64,000 nucleotides of DNA from Alphaproteobacteria bacterium (GCA_025934695.1 JAICWS010000005.1:82206-146205); one strand, 5' to 3'. Shown: positions 42,100 to 50,924, counted from the first letter of the stretch. A program made the numbers and translations. Notes: generated from the sequence alone by a model not told the origin.

Positions 42100-42795
42100 A
42101 TGAAGGTGCTGGTCGCCGAAGATAACGAGGAGATGCTGCAGAACCTCTGCGACATCCTGGAACGCGAGGGGTACAAGCCCCTGCGCGCCAAAAACGGCGA
42201 GCTGGCCCTGGAAATGTACGCGGCGCAGTCCCCTGACTTCATCTGTCTCGACATCATGATGGAAAAACTGTCGGGCCTCGACGTGTGCCGCGAGATCCGC
42301 AAGAAAAACGCCAAAGTTCCCATCGTCTTCATCACCTCCAAGACCGAAACGGTGACCAAGGTCGCGGGGCTCGAGGTCGGCGCCGACGATTATATCGTCA
42401 AGCCCTTCGACATCCACGAAGTCACCGCCCGCATCCGCGCCATTACCCGCCGCTGCATGGCCGCCGCGCCGCAGACGGACGCAGACGAGGCCTTTTCGCT
42501 GGGTGACCTGAAAGTCATGCCGCGCGAGCTGCGCGCCGAGCGCGGCGGCAAAACCATCGAACTCTCGCTGCGCGACGTCAAAATTTTGCGCCTGTTCTTC
42601 GAAAACAAGGGCAAGCTCATCAACCGCGACACGCTGCTCGACCATTGCTGGGGCGCGCATATCATGCCCGAAAGCCGCACGGTGGACTGGCACATCTCGC
42701 AGTTGCGCAAGAAGATCGAGGCGGACCCCGCCAATCCGAAGTTCATCCGCACCATCCACGGCGCGGGTTATAAATACGACGATTCACCGGCGTGA
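42100..42795 (+). CDS. OmpR-family response regulator
   Basis: A 231-residue two-component regulator. The receiver domain (residues 1-118) has the acidic pocket MKVLVAEDNEEM, phospho-acceptor Asp51 in FICLDIMM, Thr/Ser in FITSK and Lys in DDYIVKPFD. The DNA-binding winged helix (about 130-228) has LSLRDVKILRLFFENKGKLINRDTLLDHCWG, then VDWHISQLRKKIE and FIRTIHGAGYKY. The ATG has a run of G (GGGGGG) 12 bases upstream. Four bases after it begins the hybrid kinase, its likely partner. Confidence 0.96.
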   Translation: MKVLVAEDNEEMLQNLCDILEREGYKPLRAKNGELALEMYAAQSPDFICLDIMMEKLSGLDVCREIRKKNAKVPIVFITSKTETVTKVAGLEVGADDYIVKPFDIHEVTARIRAITRRCMAAAPQTDADEAFSLGDLKVMPRELRAERGGKTIELSLRDVKILRLFFENKGKLINRDTLLDHCWGAHIMPESRTVDWHISQLRKKIEADPANPKFIRTIHGAGYKYDDSPA

Positions 42796-42798
42796 CGA

Positions 42799-44943
42799 AT
42801 GCAGTTTGAATCGCTGAAAATCTACGCCCGCAACCACAATACGCCGCTCGTCTATTCGTTGCTGGCGGCGCTCCCCTTTGTCGCGGCGCGGCTGTGGCTT
42901 TATGGGCTGCCGCACCCGCTGCTCGACATTACCGTGAATACCGAGCGCACGGCCGGCTTCCTCGCCATGGCGCTGGTCGGCATGCTGCGGCTGAAGAAAA
43001 CCTATGCGCATATCGCCGCCCTCGAGGGGCGCGACGCGCCTTATGGCCGTTTGCTCGCAGCCATTATCGTCAACAAGCTGGTCTATATGACCTGCTGGCT
43101 GATGTTCCTGTTCTGGCCCGTGCAGTCGCCGCTGCTTTTCGACCATCTGGTCGGCTACGCCTTTATCTTAAGCGCCGCGGCCATGTATGCCTCGATCAGC
43201 GCGCCGCACAAGGGCCTGTTCTTCTTCGACGTGGGCCTGCAGGCCTGCTTCGCCATTTTCGTCATGGTGCTGAACAAGGACCAGCCGGAAATGCGCTATG
43301 CCGCGCCGCTGGTCGTGATGTTCCTCGTCTATACGCTGCTGATCGGCAACAAGATCACCCAGACGACGAAGGAACTGCTGCGCACGCAGACCGACCTCGA
43401 GCGCAGCGCCCGCGCCGCCGACAAGGCCAACCGCGCCAAGTCCGAATTCCTGGCCATGATGTCGCACGAAATCCGCACCCCCATGGCGGGCGTGCTAGGC
43501 ATGGTCGATTACCTCAAGGAAACGCCGCTGCAGAACGACCAGCAGCAGAGTCTCGAAACCATCAGCGAATGCTCGAAGACGCTGCTCAACACGCTGAACG
43601 ACGTGCTCGACATATCGCGCATGGAGGCGGGCAAGCTCAATATCAGCCGCGCCAATTTCGATTTCCACGGCGTACTGATGAATTCCTTCAAGATCCTCAA
43701 GCCCTACGCCGATAAAAAGCGCATTTCGCTGGAATTGAAGGTCGACCCCGCGGTGCCGCAGCACGCCTATGGTGACCCCAGCCGCATCCAACAGATTATC
43801 TTCAACCTCGTCAACAACGCGATCAAGTTCACGCATGAGGGCGGCGTCACGATGTCGGCCAGCTTCGCGGACGAGATGCTGCATGTCGAAATCCGCGACA
43901 CCGGCATCGGCATGAGCGACGAGAACATGAAGCGGTTGTTCAAGAAGTTTTCGCAGGCCGACGGGTCGATCTCGCGGCGTTATGGCGGCTCGGGCCTCGG
44001 CCTCTCGATCGCCAAGCAGCTGATCGAGCTGATGGGCGGCACGATCAATGCCTCGAGCAAGAAAGGCCTGGGCAGCGTCTTTTCCATCGCCCTCCCTTAT
44101 AAGCACGCCGTATCGGAAAAACTCGCAGCACCCGAAGCGCAAAGCTACATGGACATTCCGCCCCAGCGCGTGCTGCTGGTCGAGGACAATGAGGTCAACC
44201 AGACCATCGTCACGCGCATGCTGGCGAAGAAAGGCCATTCTGTGGCCGTCGCGGTCGAGGGGCAGACGGCAATCGCGATGGTTCAGAGCAACGATTACGA
44301 CATTATCCTGATGGACTGCAGCCTGCCCGGTATCAGCGGCATCGAGACGACGCAGGCCATCAAGAACCTCGGGCGCAAGTACGCGGCGCTGCCGGTGATC
44401 GCGCTGACGGCGAACGGCATGGCGGAGAATATCGCCGCCTGCCACGCCGCCGGCATGGTCGATGCCGTCATCAAGCCCTTCCCGTCGAGCCAGCTTTACC
44501 TCGCCATGGCGCGGGCGCTCCGCAAGGGAGATTTCAAGCCGACAGCCGCATCCGCCGCCGCGCCTGTCTTGGCTGAAGATGAATTCGCGCCACCGCCCGA
44601 AACGCTGAACGTCGCGCTGAAAACCGCCTACGAGGAATTCGGCCCGGATTATACGATCAAGCTGGTGACGCGCAGCGTGACCGAGACCGTCCGCCTCATC
44701 AGGGGCCTCGAAGACGGCCTCGCCGCGCAGGACTATGCCCTCGTCCAGAAGAGCGCCCATGACCTCAAGGGCATCGCAGGTTACATCGGCCTGAACCAGG
44801 TGCAGGATGCGGCCACCGAAATCGAAAAACACTGCGTCCAGAAAAACCTCGGCCCCATCCCCGCCCTCATCCAGACCATCTCCCGCATCGTCCGCACCGA
44901 CATCGCGGAGGTCGAGGATGCGGTGAAGCAGGTGAAGGTCTAA
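42799..44943 (+). CDS. Hybrid sensor histidine kinase with REC and Hpt domains
   Basis: A 714-residue membrane kinase. Residues about 18-185 hold six hydrophobic helices and no large periplasmic loop, so the signal is probably sensed in the membrane or inside the cell. His223 in MMSHEIRTPM is the autophosphorylation site. The ATPase domain follows (NNAIKFTHEGG, DTGIGMSDE, GGSGLGLSIAK), then a receiver (LLVEDNEVNQ, IILMDCSLPGISG) from about 450 to 570, and an Hpt domain with KSAHDLKGIAGY near residue 655. The full His-Asp-His relay would pass phosphate to the response regulator encoded four bases upstream. Confidence 0.96.
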   Translation: MQFESLKIYARNHNTPLVYSLLAALPFVAARLWLYGLPHPLLDITVNTERTAGFLAMALVGMLRLKKTYAHIAALEGRDAPYGRLLAAIIVNKLVYMTCWLMFLFWPVQSPLLFDHLVGYAFILSAAAMYASISAPHKGLFFFDVGLQACFAIFVMVLNKDQPEMRYAAPLVVMFLVYTLLIGNKITQTTKELLRTQTDLERSARAADKANRAKSEFLAMMSHEIRTPMAGVLGMVDYLKETPLQNDQQQSLETISECSKTLLNTLNDVLDISRMEAGKLNISRANFDFHGVLMNSFKILKPYADKKRISLELKVDPAVPQHAYGDPSRIQQIIFNLVNNAIKFTHEGGVTMSASFADEMLHVEIRDTGIGMSDENMKRLFKKFSQADGSISRRYGGSGLGLSIAKQLIELMGGTINASSKKGLGSVFSIALPYKHAVSEKLAAPEAQSYMDIPPQRVLLVEDNEVNQTIVTRMLAKKGHSVAVAVEGQTAIAMVQSNDYDIILMDCSLPGISGIETTQAIKNLGRKYAALPVIALTANGMAENIAACHAAGMVDAVIKPFPSSQLYLAMARALRKGDFKPTAASAAAPVLAEDEFAPPPETLNVALKTAYEEFGPDYTIKLVTRSVTETVRLIRGLEDGLAAQDYALVQKSAHDLKGIAGYIGLNQVQDAATEIEKHCVQKNLGPIPALIQTISRIVRTDIAEVEDAVKQVKV

Positions 44944-44976
44944 AAGCCCAAAATTACAGGCCTTTTCTAAACCCTA

Positions 44977-45005
44977 TGGACATAACTGGCCGTTTTGGGT
45001 TATAA
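44977..45005 (+). promoter_or_regulatory. Promoter of tRNA-Val
   Basis: TGGACA, 17 bases, TTATAA, identical in both hexamers and spacing to the tRNA-Phe promoter. Confidence 0.75.
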
Positions 45006-45024
45006 CCCTATCTCTGTTTTCCGT

Positions 45025-45099
45025 GGACGCGTAGCTCAGCGGGAGAGCACACCCTTCACACGGGTGGGGTCACAGGTTCAATCCCTGTCGCGTCTACCA
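45025..45099 (+). tRNA. tRNA-Val (anticodon CAC)
   Basis: 75 bases: acceptor GGACGCG / CGCGTCT (one G-T pair), D-arm TAGCTCAGCGGGAGAGC, anticodon stem CACCC / GGGTG with loop TTCACAC, T-arm ACAGG-TTCAATC-CCTGT, discriminator A, encoded CCA. Confidence 0.97.
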
Positions 45100-45134
45100 C
45101 TCTTCTTGCTGTCAAGACGCGCTAAATCAAAGAT

Positions 45135-45218
45135 GTCATGCTGAGCGTAGCGAAGCATCTCCCTTTCTTACCGCACAAAGAGAGGCTTCTTCGGTCGCTG
45201 CGCTCCCTCAGAATGACA
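45135..45218. repeat. Family B paired palindrome
   Basis: TGTCATGCTGAGCGTAGCGAAG and its near-complement (GGTCGCTGCGCTCCCTCAGAATGACA) around a short spacer containing GCACAAAGAGAG, a sequence shared with the copy at 2505. Between tRNA-Val and the next minus gene. Confidence 0.8.
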
Positions 45219-45230
45219 AAACTTGAGTAG

Positions 45231-45713
45231 TTAGCCCCACAGCGCCTTCTTCAGCGCCTCGAGCGCCTTGCGCTCTTTCTTCGAGATATTTTCGGGGATG
45301 CCCTGGTCATTCGCTGACGGAAAGGTCGGCATGCCGGTTTCGATGGATTCATCTTCCTGGAAGGCTTCGGCGACGCAGACCGCCGTCTGCATCAGGACGA
45401 CGCGATAGACTTTGACGTCATCTTCGCTGCTCTGGGCTTTGACGATCTGCAGGCCCGTCTTGCAGTCGGCGAGGATCGTGTCGAGGTCGCGTCCCCACTG
45501 CGGCCATTTCTTTTCATTGGCCAGCGTATTGGCCAGCAGGTTGCGCACGAAGGCCGAACTGACGTGATGCTTGGCCACGCGTTCGATGACGGCGTGGAGG
45601 CGCGCGCGCTCGATCTTGTCGTCGAAAAAACCGGGCGCGTCGTCGGCGCGGCTGACCCAAAGGCCGACGCGATAGGGAAGCTTGATGATAAGGTCTTTTT
45701 CGATCGCCGACAT
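45231..45713 (-). CDS. Hypothetical 160-residue protein
   Basis: An unrecognised soluble protein. It starts MSAIEKDLIIKLPYRVGLWVSRADD, continues with helical VSSAFVRNLLANTLANEKKWPQWGRDLDTILADCKTG, and has a second helical part VYRVVLMQTAVCVAEAFQEDES. It ends with KKERKALEALKKALWG. No signal peptide or membrane segment. It lies alone between the palindrome after tRNA-Val and a divergent secreted-protein gene. The reading frame is clean and codon use matches neighbours, so I take it as a real gene of unknown function. Confidence 0.75.
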   Translation of the reverse strand: MSAIEKDLIIKLPYRVGLWVSRADDAPGFFDDKIERARLHAVIERVAKHHVSSAFVRNLLANTLANEKKWPQWGRDLDTILADCKTGLQIVKAQSSEDDVKVYRVVLMQTAVCVAEAFQEDESIETGMPTFPSANDQGIPENISKKERKALEALKKALWG

Positions 45714-45833
45714 ATTCAGGCTCCGGAATTGAACTTATGGATAGCTAATCATATCCGCGGTCCAGTTTATAGAGGCTTTACAATTTCGCCAGCCGTTTTC
45801 ATGATAGGTTATTCTTGAAAAGGATTTTTGAAC

Positions 45834-46472
45834 ATGAAACGGCTGTCTTTTTTCTCGTTGCTCCTGCTGCTCCCGGCCCTGCCCGCGTCCGCCATGGTCG
45901 TGCGTCAGCCGCATGCCTGCCCGATGATCGCGATGCAATGCCCCGACGGCACTTATGTTTCGCCGACCGGGCCGAACTGCGAAATGGCGCCCTGCCCCGG
46001 CGGTGGCCAGCCAGGACAGCCAAAACCCGCCCCGATACCGGTTCCGCCCGCGGGCGACGGCATCTCGGGAAGCACGGGCAGCGGCACCGCGGAGCCCGGC
46101 GTCATCACGGGCACACCGGTGCAGCCGGTGCCGGACGCCCTGCCCGACCTGCCGCTCGAGCCGCCCAAGGATCCGCAAACTGTAAAATTCCTCGTCGAGC
46201 ATCGCTCGGCCATCGACGGCCAGCATGTGACGGTGCACGGCATTATCGTTGCCGTGCCCACGGGCGACCGGCCCTGCCACAACCATAAGGGCCCCTGCAC
46301 GCCGTCGCACCTGATCCTGGCTGACACTGCCGATGCGTCGCGCAACAAGGCCTATGACATCAATGTCGAACTGCCCGCCAACGATCCGACGCCCTATGCG
46401 CAGGGGGAGATCGTGGACATTGCGGGGACGGTTTCCGTTAACGATGAGGGCGTGTCGGTGCAGAAAGAATAG
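45834..46472 (+). CDS. Secreted hypothetical protein
   Basis: A 212-residue exported protein with a signal peptide (MKRLSFFSLLLLLPALPASA). A Cys-rich first part (ACPMIAMQCPDGTYVSPTGPNCEMAPCP) is followed by a Gly/Pro-rich linker (about residues 55-105) and a C-terminal domain with DGQHVTVHGIIVAVPTGDRPCHNHKGPCTPSHLILADT and GEIVDIAGTVSVND, a pattern of strands that could be OB-like. Six or more Cys suggest disulfides or metal binding. AAAAGGA lies nine bases before the ATG. Family unknown. Confidence 0.78.
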   Translation: MKRLSFFSLLLLLPALPASAMVVRQPHACPMIAMQCPDGTYVSPTGPNCEMAPCPGGGQPGQPKPAPIPVPPAGDGISGSTGSGTAEPGVITGTPVQPVPDALPDLPLEPPKDPQTVKFLVEHRSAIDGQHVTVHGIIVAVPTGDRPCHNHKGPCTPSHLILADTADASRNKAYDINVELPANDPTPYAQGEIVDIAGTVSVNDEGVSVQKE

Positions 46473-46527
46473 CGTCGTCGAACCGCTAACGCACTGACAT
46501 ATCAAGCGCAATTATTTTACGTAATAA

Positions 46528-46556
46528 TTGACTCTTGCACCACACCATGATAACTT
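46528..46556 (+). promoter_or_regulatory. Promoter of the repeat-protein gene
   Basis: TTGACT, 17 bases, TAACTT. Transcription would start near 46563, about 27 bases before the chosen ATG. Confidence 0.55.
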
Positions 46557-46589
46557 CTGTGGAAGTTTTTAATGGCGAGGAACAAGGGC

Positions 46590-47414
46590 ATGTCCGCTTT
46601 CACAAAAACCCTCCGGGATATCTTCAACACACGCACCATCGTGCTGCTCGCCGGCTTATCGGCGTTCGCAGGATACGAAGTCTGGGAAAACCGGCCGCCG
46701 AAATCCGACGCGCCGGTCGCGGTCCAGCTCGACTGGGCGGTCCATCACAATAACGAGCGCCTTGCCGCGAGCATGCTCGCGCGCGGCGCGGTGCCGACCA
46801 GCGAAGAATTGAGCGTGGCAGTGAACAACAACGAGCAGCGCCTTGGCGAAATGCTCCTGGACGGCAAGGCCCAGCCGACATCCGACATGCTTTACACGCT
46901 GGTGCGCAACGACAACCTGTCGTTCGCCGAAACGCTGATGGATAAGGGCGCGGCCCCGACTTCGGATATGCTGTTTTACATGGTGCGCGAGAACAACCTG
47001 CAATTCGCGCAGGCTCTCATGGATAAAGGCGCGAAACCCACGACCGACATGCTGTTCTATATGGTGCGCGAAAATAACCTGCAGTTCGCGGAAGCCCTGA
47101 TGGCCCGTGGCGCCGCGCCGAACCCCGATATGCTGTTCTATATGGTCCGCGAGAACAATCTGCAATTCGCGGAAGTCCTCATGACCAAGGGCGCCAAGCC
47201 GAATTCCGATATGCTCTATTACATGGTGCGCGAAAACAACCTCCAGTTCTCGCAGGCGCTGATGGACCATGGCGCCGTGCCGACATCCGGCATGCTCGAC
47301 ACCGCCATCAGCAACGGCTATGTCGACATCTCCCACGCCCTCATGAATAAGCTGCAATCCGCCCAGCCCGGCAAATCATCGGCGCTGACCGTGAAGAGGC
47401 CGGCGGCCGGATAA
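46590..47414 (+). CDS. Membrane-anchored protein of eight 27-residue repeats
   Basis: A 274-residue protein with one N-terminal membrane helix (TIVLLAGLSAFAGYEVW, about residues 16-32), then eight helix-turn-helix repeats of exactly 27 residues with no gaps. Four central units are nearly identical, with core MLFYMVRENNLQFAQALM and DKGAKPT turn. The repeat recalls ankyrin helices but lacks the hairpin loop, 33 being the ankyrin length. The start at 46590 has GAGGA eight bases upstream; an ATG at 46572 would add six residues. Likely a periplasmic or cytoplasmic scaffold facing one side of the membrane; partner unknown. Confidence 0.85.
   Translation: MSAFTKTLRDIFNTRTIVLLAGLSAFAGYEVWENRPPKSDAPVAVQLDWAVHHNNERLAASMLARGAVPTSEELSVAVNNNEQRLGEMLLDGKAQPTSDMLYTLVRNDNLSFAETLMDKGAAPTSDMLFYMVRENNLQFAQALMDKGAKPTTDMLFYMVRENNLQFAEALMARGAAPNPDMLFYMVRENNLQFAEVLMTKGAKPNSDMLYYMVRENNLQFSQALMDHGAVPTSGMLDTAISNGYVDISHALMNKLQSAQPGKSSALTVKRPAAG
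46719..47366 (+). repeat. Eight tandem 81-base coding repeats
   Basis: The eight 27-codon units of the repeat protein. Units 4 to 7 (46962-47285) share long DNA matches, including ATGGT(G/C)CGCGA(G/A)AA(C/T)AA, while the outer units have diverged, a pattern of recent internal expansion. Confidence 0.85.
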
Positions 47415-47423
47415 CCAGTTGCG

Positions 47424-48551
47424 TTACTGCGACGGCGGGTTCTGCTGTTCGTCTTTCTTTTCCTGCCAGCGCTTGCGGCGTTCGTTCTGGCGTTCCTGGC
47501 GTTGCTCCTGCCGGTTGCCCAGCCCCGCGCCTTTCGCGCCGGCTTTGCCTTGCAGCATCTGCTGAAGCGCGCCGCCGAACAGTCCGCCGCCGCCTTTTTG
47601 CGCCGCCTGGCCTTGGGCCGCACGCTGGCCCTGGGCTTGACCTTGCCCCTGACGCTGCTGCTGGCGCCAGCCGAGCTGGTTATTTTCCTGGCGGTTGTTC
47701 GGGCGCTGCTCCATGCGGCCCTGCCGCTGTTCCTGGCGCTGCTGCTGAATTTCGCCGCGGCGTTCCTGGCGCTGCTGTTGTTGCTGCTGGCCGCGCGGGT
47801 GGGTCTGCATATATTGCCGGTACTGCTGGCGCATCTGCTGATGGCGCTGCTGCATCGCAGCCACGCGCTGGCGCACGACCTCGGGATGTTTCAGCATGAC
47901 GCGCTGGTGGAACCGCTGAAGCTTCGCCTTCGCCCATTTATGCGGCCGGCCGGGCGCGAAACCGCGCCCTTTCCAAGTGGTGCCTTCGCCCTGGTTGACG
48001 CGCACCTTGCCCTTGTCGGTGATGACATCGACCGCGCCCTCGTCAACATGGACGCCGTATTCGCCGTCGACCTCGCCGCCCGTCAGGTCGGTGCCGCGGA
48101 TGCCGATCGAGCCCGACGGCGTTTCGATCTGCACGTCGGGATCGGGTTTCTTCGTGAGCAAACCGCTCACGTACTGGAATGCGCCGCCGAGGACGGAATA
48201 GCGCCCCTTGTTGCCGGCCGTATTATCGGGGTCGTAGACATATTCGTTCACCGTCAGCTTGGCGTTTTCCGAGAGGGTGAATTGCGTATTGTCGATCAGC
48301 AGCACGAAGACTTTCGACTGCGGACCGGTTTCAATGACATCGTTCAGATGGACAGGTCCGTTCACGGCCGCCGCGACCAGGGCACCACCCTGCGGGGTGA
48401 TGGTGCCCGTGCCTTCGACCTCCTGGATGGTGCCGATGACGCCCTGATCGGCGGCTGCGGCCGGCGCGGCTGTCTGCGCCTGCGCGAAGAGCGATGGCGC
48501 GGCGGTGACCGCCACGAGAGCCAAGGCACATAAGATAAAGCGAACGGACAT
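47424..48551 (-). CDS. FecR-domain secreted protein with Gln/Arg-rich tail
   Basis: A 375-residue secreted protein with signal peptide (VRFILCALALVAVTAAPSLFAQAQ). Residues about 40-200 form a FecR domain: IGTIQEVEGTGTITPQGG, VHLNDVIETGPQSKVFVLLIDNTQFTLSENAKLTVNEYVYDP, VQIETPSGSIGIRGTDL. The remaining 170 residues are low-complexity, rich in Gln, Arg and Glu (QQQRQERRGEIQQQRQEQRQ). FecR domains usually sense or structure periplasmic signals; no sigma factor or TonB receptor is adjacent. GGGGG lies before the ATG. A second FecR gene lies directly upstream. Confidence 0.85.
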   Translation of the reverse strand: MSVRFILCALALVAVTAAPSLFAQAQTAAPAAAADQGVIGTIQEVEGTGTITPQGGALVAAAVNGPVHLNDVIETGPQSKVFVLLIDNTQFTLSENAKLTVNEYVYDPDNTAGNKGRYSVLGGAFQYVSGLLTKKPDPDVQIETPSGSIGIRGTDLTGGEVDGEYGVHVDEGAVDVITDKGKVRVNQGEGTTWKGRGFAPGRPHKWAKAKLQRFHQRVMLKHPEVVRQRVAAMQQRHQQMRQQYRQYMQTHPRGQQQQQQRQERRGEIQQQRQEQRQGRMEQRPNNRQENNQLGWRQQQRQGQGQAQGQRAAQGQAAQKGGGGLFGGALQQMLQGKAGAKGAGLGNRQEQRQERQNERRKRWQEKKDEQQNPPSQ

Positions 48552-48694
48552 GACGAACCCCCGTAATCCCATGCCTGGGAAACGATGTATCTGGAATTGT
48601 TACGGACAAAACCGGCGTTCCCCTGCGCCGACCGTCCCCGCCCCGACCATGAAGATACTATTTCATTGAAAAATCTGCAAATCCCGCTTTGGTG

Positions 48695-50173
48695 TCAGCG
48701 CGGTGCGCCGCCACCGCCGCCGCCTCCGCCTCCGCTACCACCCCCGCCGCCAGCTGCCGGACGCGTTCCGCCACCAGCAGGAGCGCCACCGCCTGGCGCG
48801 CCACCTCCGGCTGCACCGCCGGGAGTGCCACCCGGACCGCCTTGCTGCCCGCCTGGACCACCCTGTTGACCACCCGGGCCACCTTGCATGCCGCCAGGTC
48901 CGCCCTGTTGACCACCGGGACCGCCTTGCATGCCGCCAGGTCCGCCCTGTTGACCACCCGGGCCGCCTTGCATGCCGCTAGGGCCACCCTGTTGGCTACC
49001 GGGGCCGCCTTGCATCCCACCAGGTCCGCCTTGTTGACCACCCGGACCACCTGGTCCGCCCTGACCGCCGGGGCCACCTTGCATTCCACCGGGGCCACCT
49101 TGCATGCCACCGCCTGGTCCGCCACGGCCGCCCATGCCTCCGCCTTGCATTCCACCGCCGCCCGGACCACCCATACCTTGACCGCCTCTCATGCCGCCAC
49201 CGGGTCCGCCCATACCGCCTTGACCACCACCGGGTCCGCCCATGCCGCCTTGCCCGCCACGCATGCCACCGCCGGGACCGCCCTGACCATTCATGCCTCC
49301 CTGACCACCGGGGCCGCCCTGGCCACCGCCTTGACCGCCGCGCATTCCCCCGCCGGGACCACCCTGACCGCCACCCTGACCGCCACCGGGCCCGCGTCCT
49401 TGACCTCCGCCCTGGCCTCCGCCCTGCTGGCGCATATACTGGCCGTACTGCTGACGCATCGTCTGTTGCTGCGGCTGCATCTGCTGCATGCGCTGCTGGA
49501 TTTCGGTGGGGTTTTGCACCGCGACCATCTGGCGCAACTGCTGCGTCTGCTCGGGGCTGGAATAGGTCGGCATCGACGGCGCGGCGCCGACGCCGAAAAT
49601 GCCGGTCATCTGGCCCTGGTTGACAGTCATCTCGCCGCCTTGCGTCACGACGTTGACGGTACCTTCATCGACCTGGATCTGGTACTGGCCGTTGACCGCA
49701 CCCGCGGTAATGCTGGTGCCGCGCACGCCGATTGCGCCCATCGGCGTCTCGATCTGGACGTCGGGATCCGGCTTTTTCGCGACAAGGCCGCTGACATACT
49801 GGAACGCCCCGGTCAGGACCGAATAGCGGCTGGCGTTGTCGGCCGAATTCTCAGGATCATAAACATACTGGTTCACCGTCATCTTTGTATTTTCAGACAG
49901 GGTGAACTGCGTATCATCGATGAGCAGGACGAAGAGGCGCGATTTCGCCGCGGTCTCCAGCACGTCGAGCATGTGGATCTGCTGCTGCACCGATGCCGCG
50001 ACCGGCTGGCCCCCTTGGGGCGTCAGCGTCGCCGAACCTTCGACATAGAGGATCGTACCGATAACGTCGCTGGCGGCGACCTCCGGCGTCTTTTTGTGAT
50101 GAAAATACCACCAGCCGCCCCCGCCCAGCGCAAGGACGGTGGCAACCGCAATTACGATCAAAAAAGTACGCAT
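48695..50173 (-). CDS. FecR-domain protein with long Gly-rich, collagen-like tail
   Basis: A 492-residue protein, paralogous to the next gene downstream. An N-terminal membrane helix (TFLIVIAVATVLALGGGGWWYF) is followed by a FecR domain (about 35-195: IGTILYVEGSATLTPQGG, FVLLIDDTQFTLSENTKMTVNQYVYDPENS, VQIETPMGAIGVRGTSI), a Gln-rich stretch with Met and Tyr (about 215-255), and some 240 residues of Gly-Gly-Pro/Gln/Met repeats. The tail is collagen-like in composition but lacks a strict G-x-y register. GGGGGATTTCCG precedes the ATG. A surface or filament role is possible; function unknown. Confidence 0.82.
   Translation of the reverse strand: MRTFLIVIAVATVLALGGGGWWYFHHKKTPEVAASDVIGTILYVEGSATLTPQGGQPVAASVQQQIHMLDVLETAAKSRLFVLLIDDTQFTLSENTKMTVNQYVYDPENSADNASRYSVLTGAFQYVSGLVAKKPDPDVQIETPMGAIGVRGTSITAGAVNGQYQIQVDEGTVNVVTQGGEMTVNQGQMTGIFGVGAAPSMPTYSSPEQTQQLRQMVAVQNPTEIQQRMQQMQPQQQTMRQQYGQYMRQQGGGQGGGQGRGPGGGQGGGQGGPGGGMRGGQGGGQGGPGGQGGMNGQGGPGGGMRGGQGGMGGPGGGQGGMGGPGGGMRGGQGMGGPGGGGMQGGGMGGRGGPGGGMQGGPGGMQGGPGGQGGPGGPGGQQGGPGGMQGGPGSQQGGPSGMQGGPGGQQGGPGGMQGGPGGQQGGPGGMQGGPGGQQGGPGGQQGGPGGTPGGAAGGGAPGGGAPAGGGTRPAAGGGGGSGGGGGGGGGAPR
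48697..49440. repeat. Low-complexity Gly-rich coding repeats
   Basis: Imperfect tandem units of CC(A/G)CC..GG type coding GGPGG(Q/M)Q blocks of the FecR-tail protein. Unit length varies; such tracts change length easily by slippage. Confidence 0.85.
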
Positions 50174-50347
50174 CGGAAATCCCCCAGGCATAAGGCGCCA
50201 ACCGAAGAGTTCCCGGCCTGAATCGCCTTGATGGAACAAGACTAAGGCTTGAAGAACCCAATGCCAAGCGCTGCCGCCGGGAACCGTGGCTACCCACTTA
50301 TGATTAGACATAAGCTAGAGAAGTTTAGACAATTAAAGGAGCTCCTG

Positions 50348-50923
50348 ATGTCCTCACGGTTCGTCACGCTCGCAATAATTGGGCTAATGCTACTGCCGGC
50401 TGCAGCCCATGCTGCTGAACTCTCCGCCCTCGATAAACTTGCGCTACGCTACGCCGAAGGCCGGGGCGTACGGCAGGATTACGCGAAAGCGGCAGGATAT
50501 CTTCATCAATCCGCTGTCGACGGCGATGCCGTCGCGCAGGACAATCTCGCCTATTTTTATACGCAGGGGTTGGGCGTAAAACGCGACTACGCGAGAGCAG
50601 CCGCATGGTATGATAAGGCCGCGGCGCAGGGTAGCGCCGATGCACAATATCATTTAGGGATGCTGTCGTACCTCGGCCTCGGCGTGCCAAAAAACCGCGA
50701 CACCGCGATGAACTGGTTTCACCAAGCGGCGGCGCAGGGACATCAGACCGCGGCTTATGACCTCGAGCTCATCAGCGCCCGACCCGCGTCGCAAAGCGCA
50801 CTTGAATCGTTGGGTAACGGCACGGAACTGTCGCCGGAGGCGGCGCTGTTCCTGACCTTCCTGCAAGGCGAAGGCGGCGCGGAAGCAGCGGACGCCGCTT
50901 ACTGGCTGATGTCGGCGATGTAA
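50348..50923 (+). CDS. Sel1-repeat secreted protein
   Basis: A 191-residue exported protein with a signal peptide (SRFVTLAIIGLMLLPAAAHA). It carries three Sel1 repeats (about residues 30-140): LALRYAEGRGVRQDYAKAAGYLHQSAVDGD, NLAYFYTQGLGVKRDYARAAAWYDKAAAQGS, HLGMLSYLGLGVPKNRDTAMNWFHQAAAQGH. The C-terminal part (ISARPASQSALESL... LMSAM) is unrelated. AAAGGAGC lies seven bases before the ATG giving MSSRFVT; an earlier in-frame start from 50249 is unlikely. Sel1 proteins act as adaptors. Confidence 0.88.
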   Translation: MSSRFVTLAIIGLMLLPAAAHAAELSALDKLALRYAEGRGVRQDYAKAAGYLHQSAVDGDAVAQDNLAYFYTQGLGVKRDYARAAAWYDKAAAQGSADAQYHLGMLSYLGLGVPKNRDTAMNWFHQAAAQGHQTAAYDLELISARPASQSALESLGNGTELSPEAALFLTFLQGEGGAEAADAAYWLMSAM

Positions 50924-50924
50924 C

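Noticed and set aside
43495..44832. A 445-codon minus-strand frame opposite the hybrid kinase
   Set aside because: The kinase motifs on the plus strand are unmistakable; the opposite frame is compositionally biased with no known motif.
46719..47366. CRISPR-like regular repeats
   Set aside because: The period is 81 bases without unique spacers, and the repeats are in frame within one gene, so this is a protein repeat.
49000..49400. Plus-strand frames in the Gly-rich region (Thr/Ala/Leu-rich proteins)
   Set aside because: They are antisense to the FecR-domain gene and show only the complement of its low-complexity codons.
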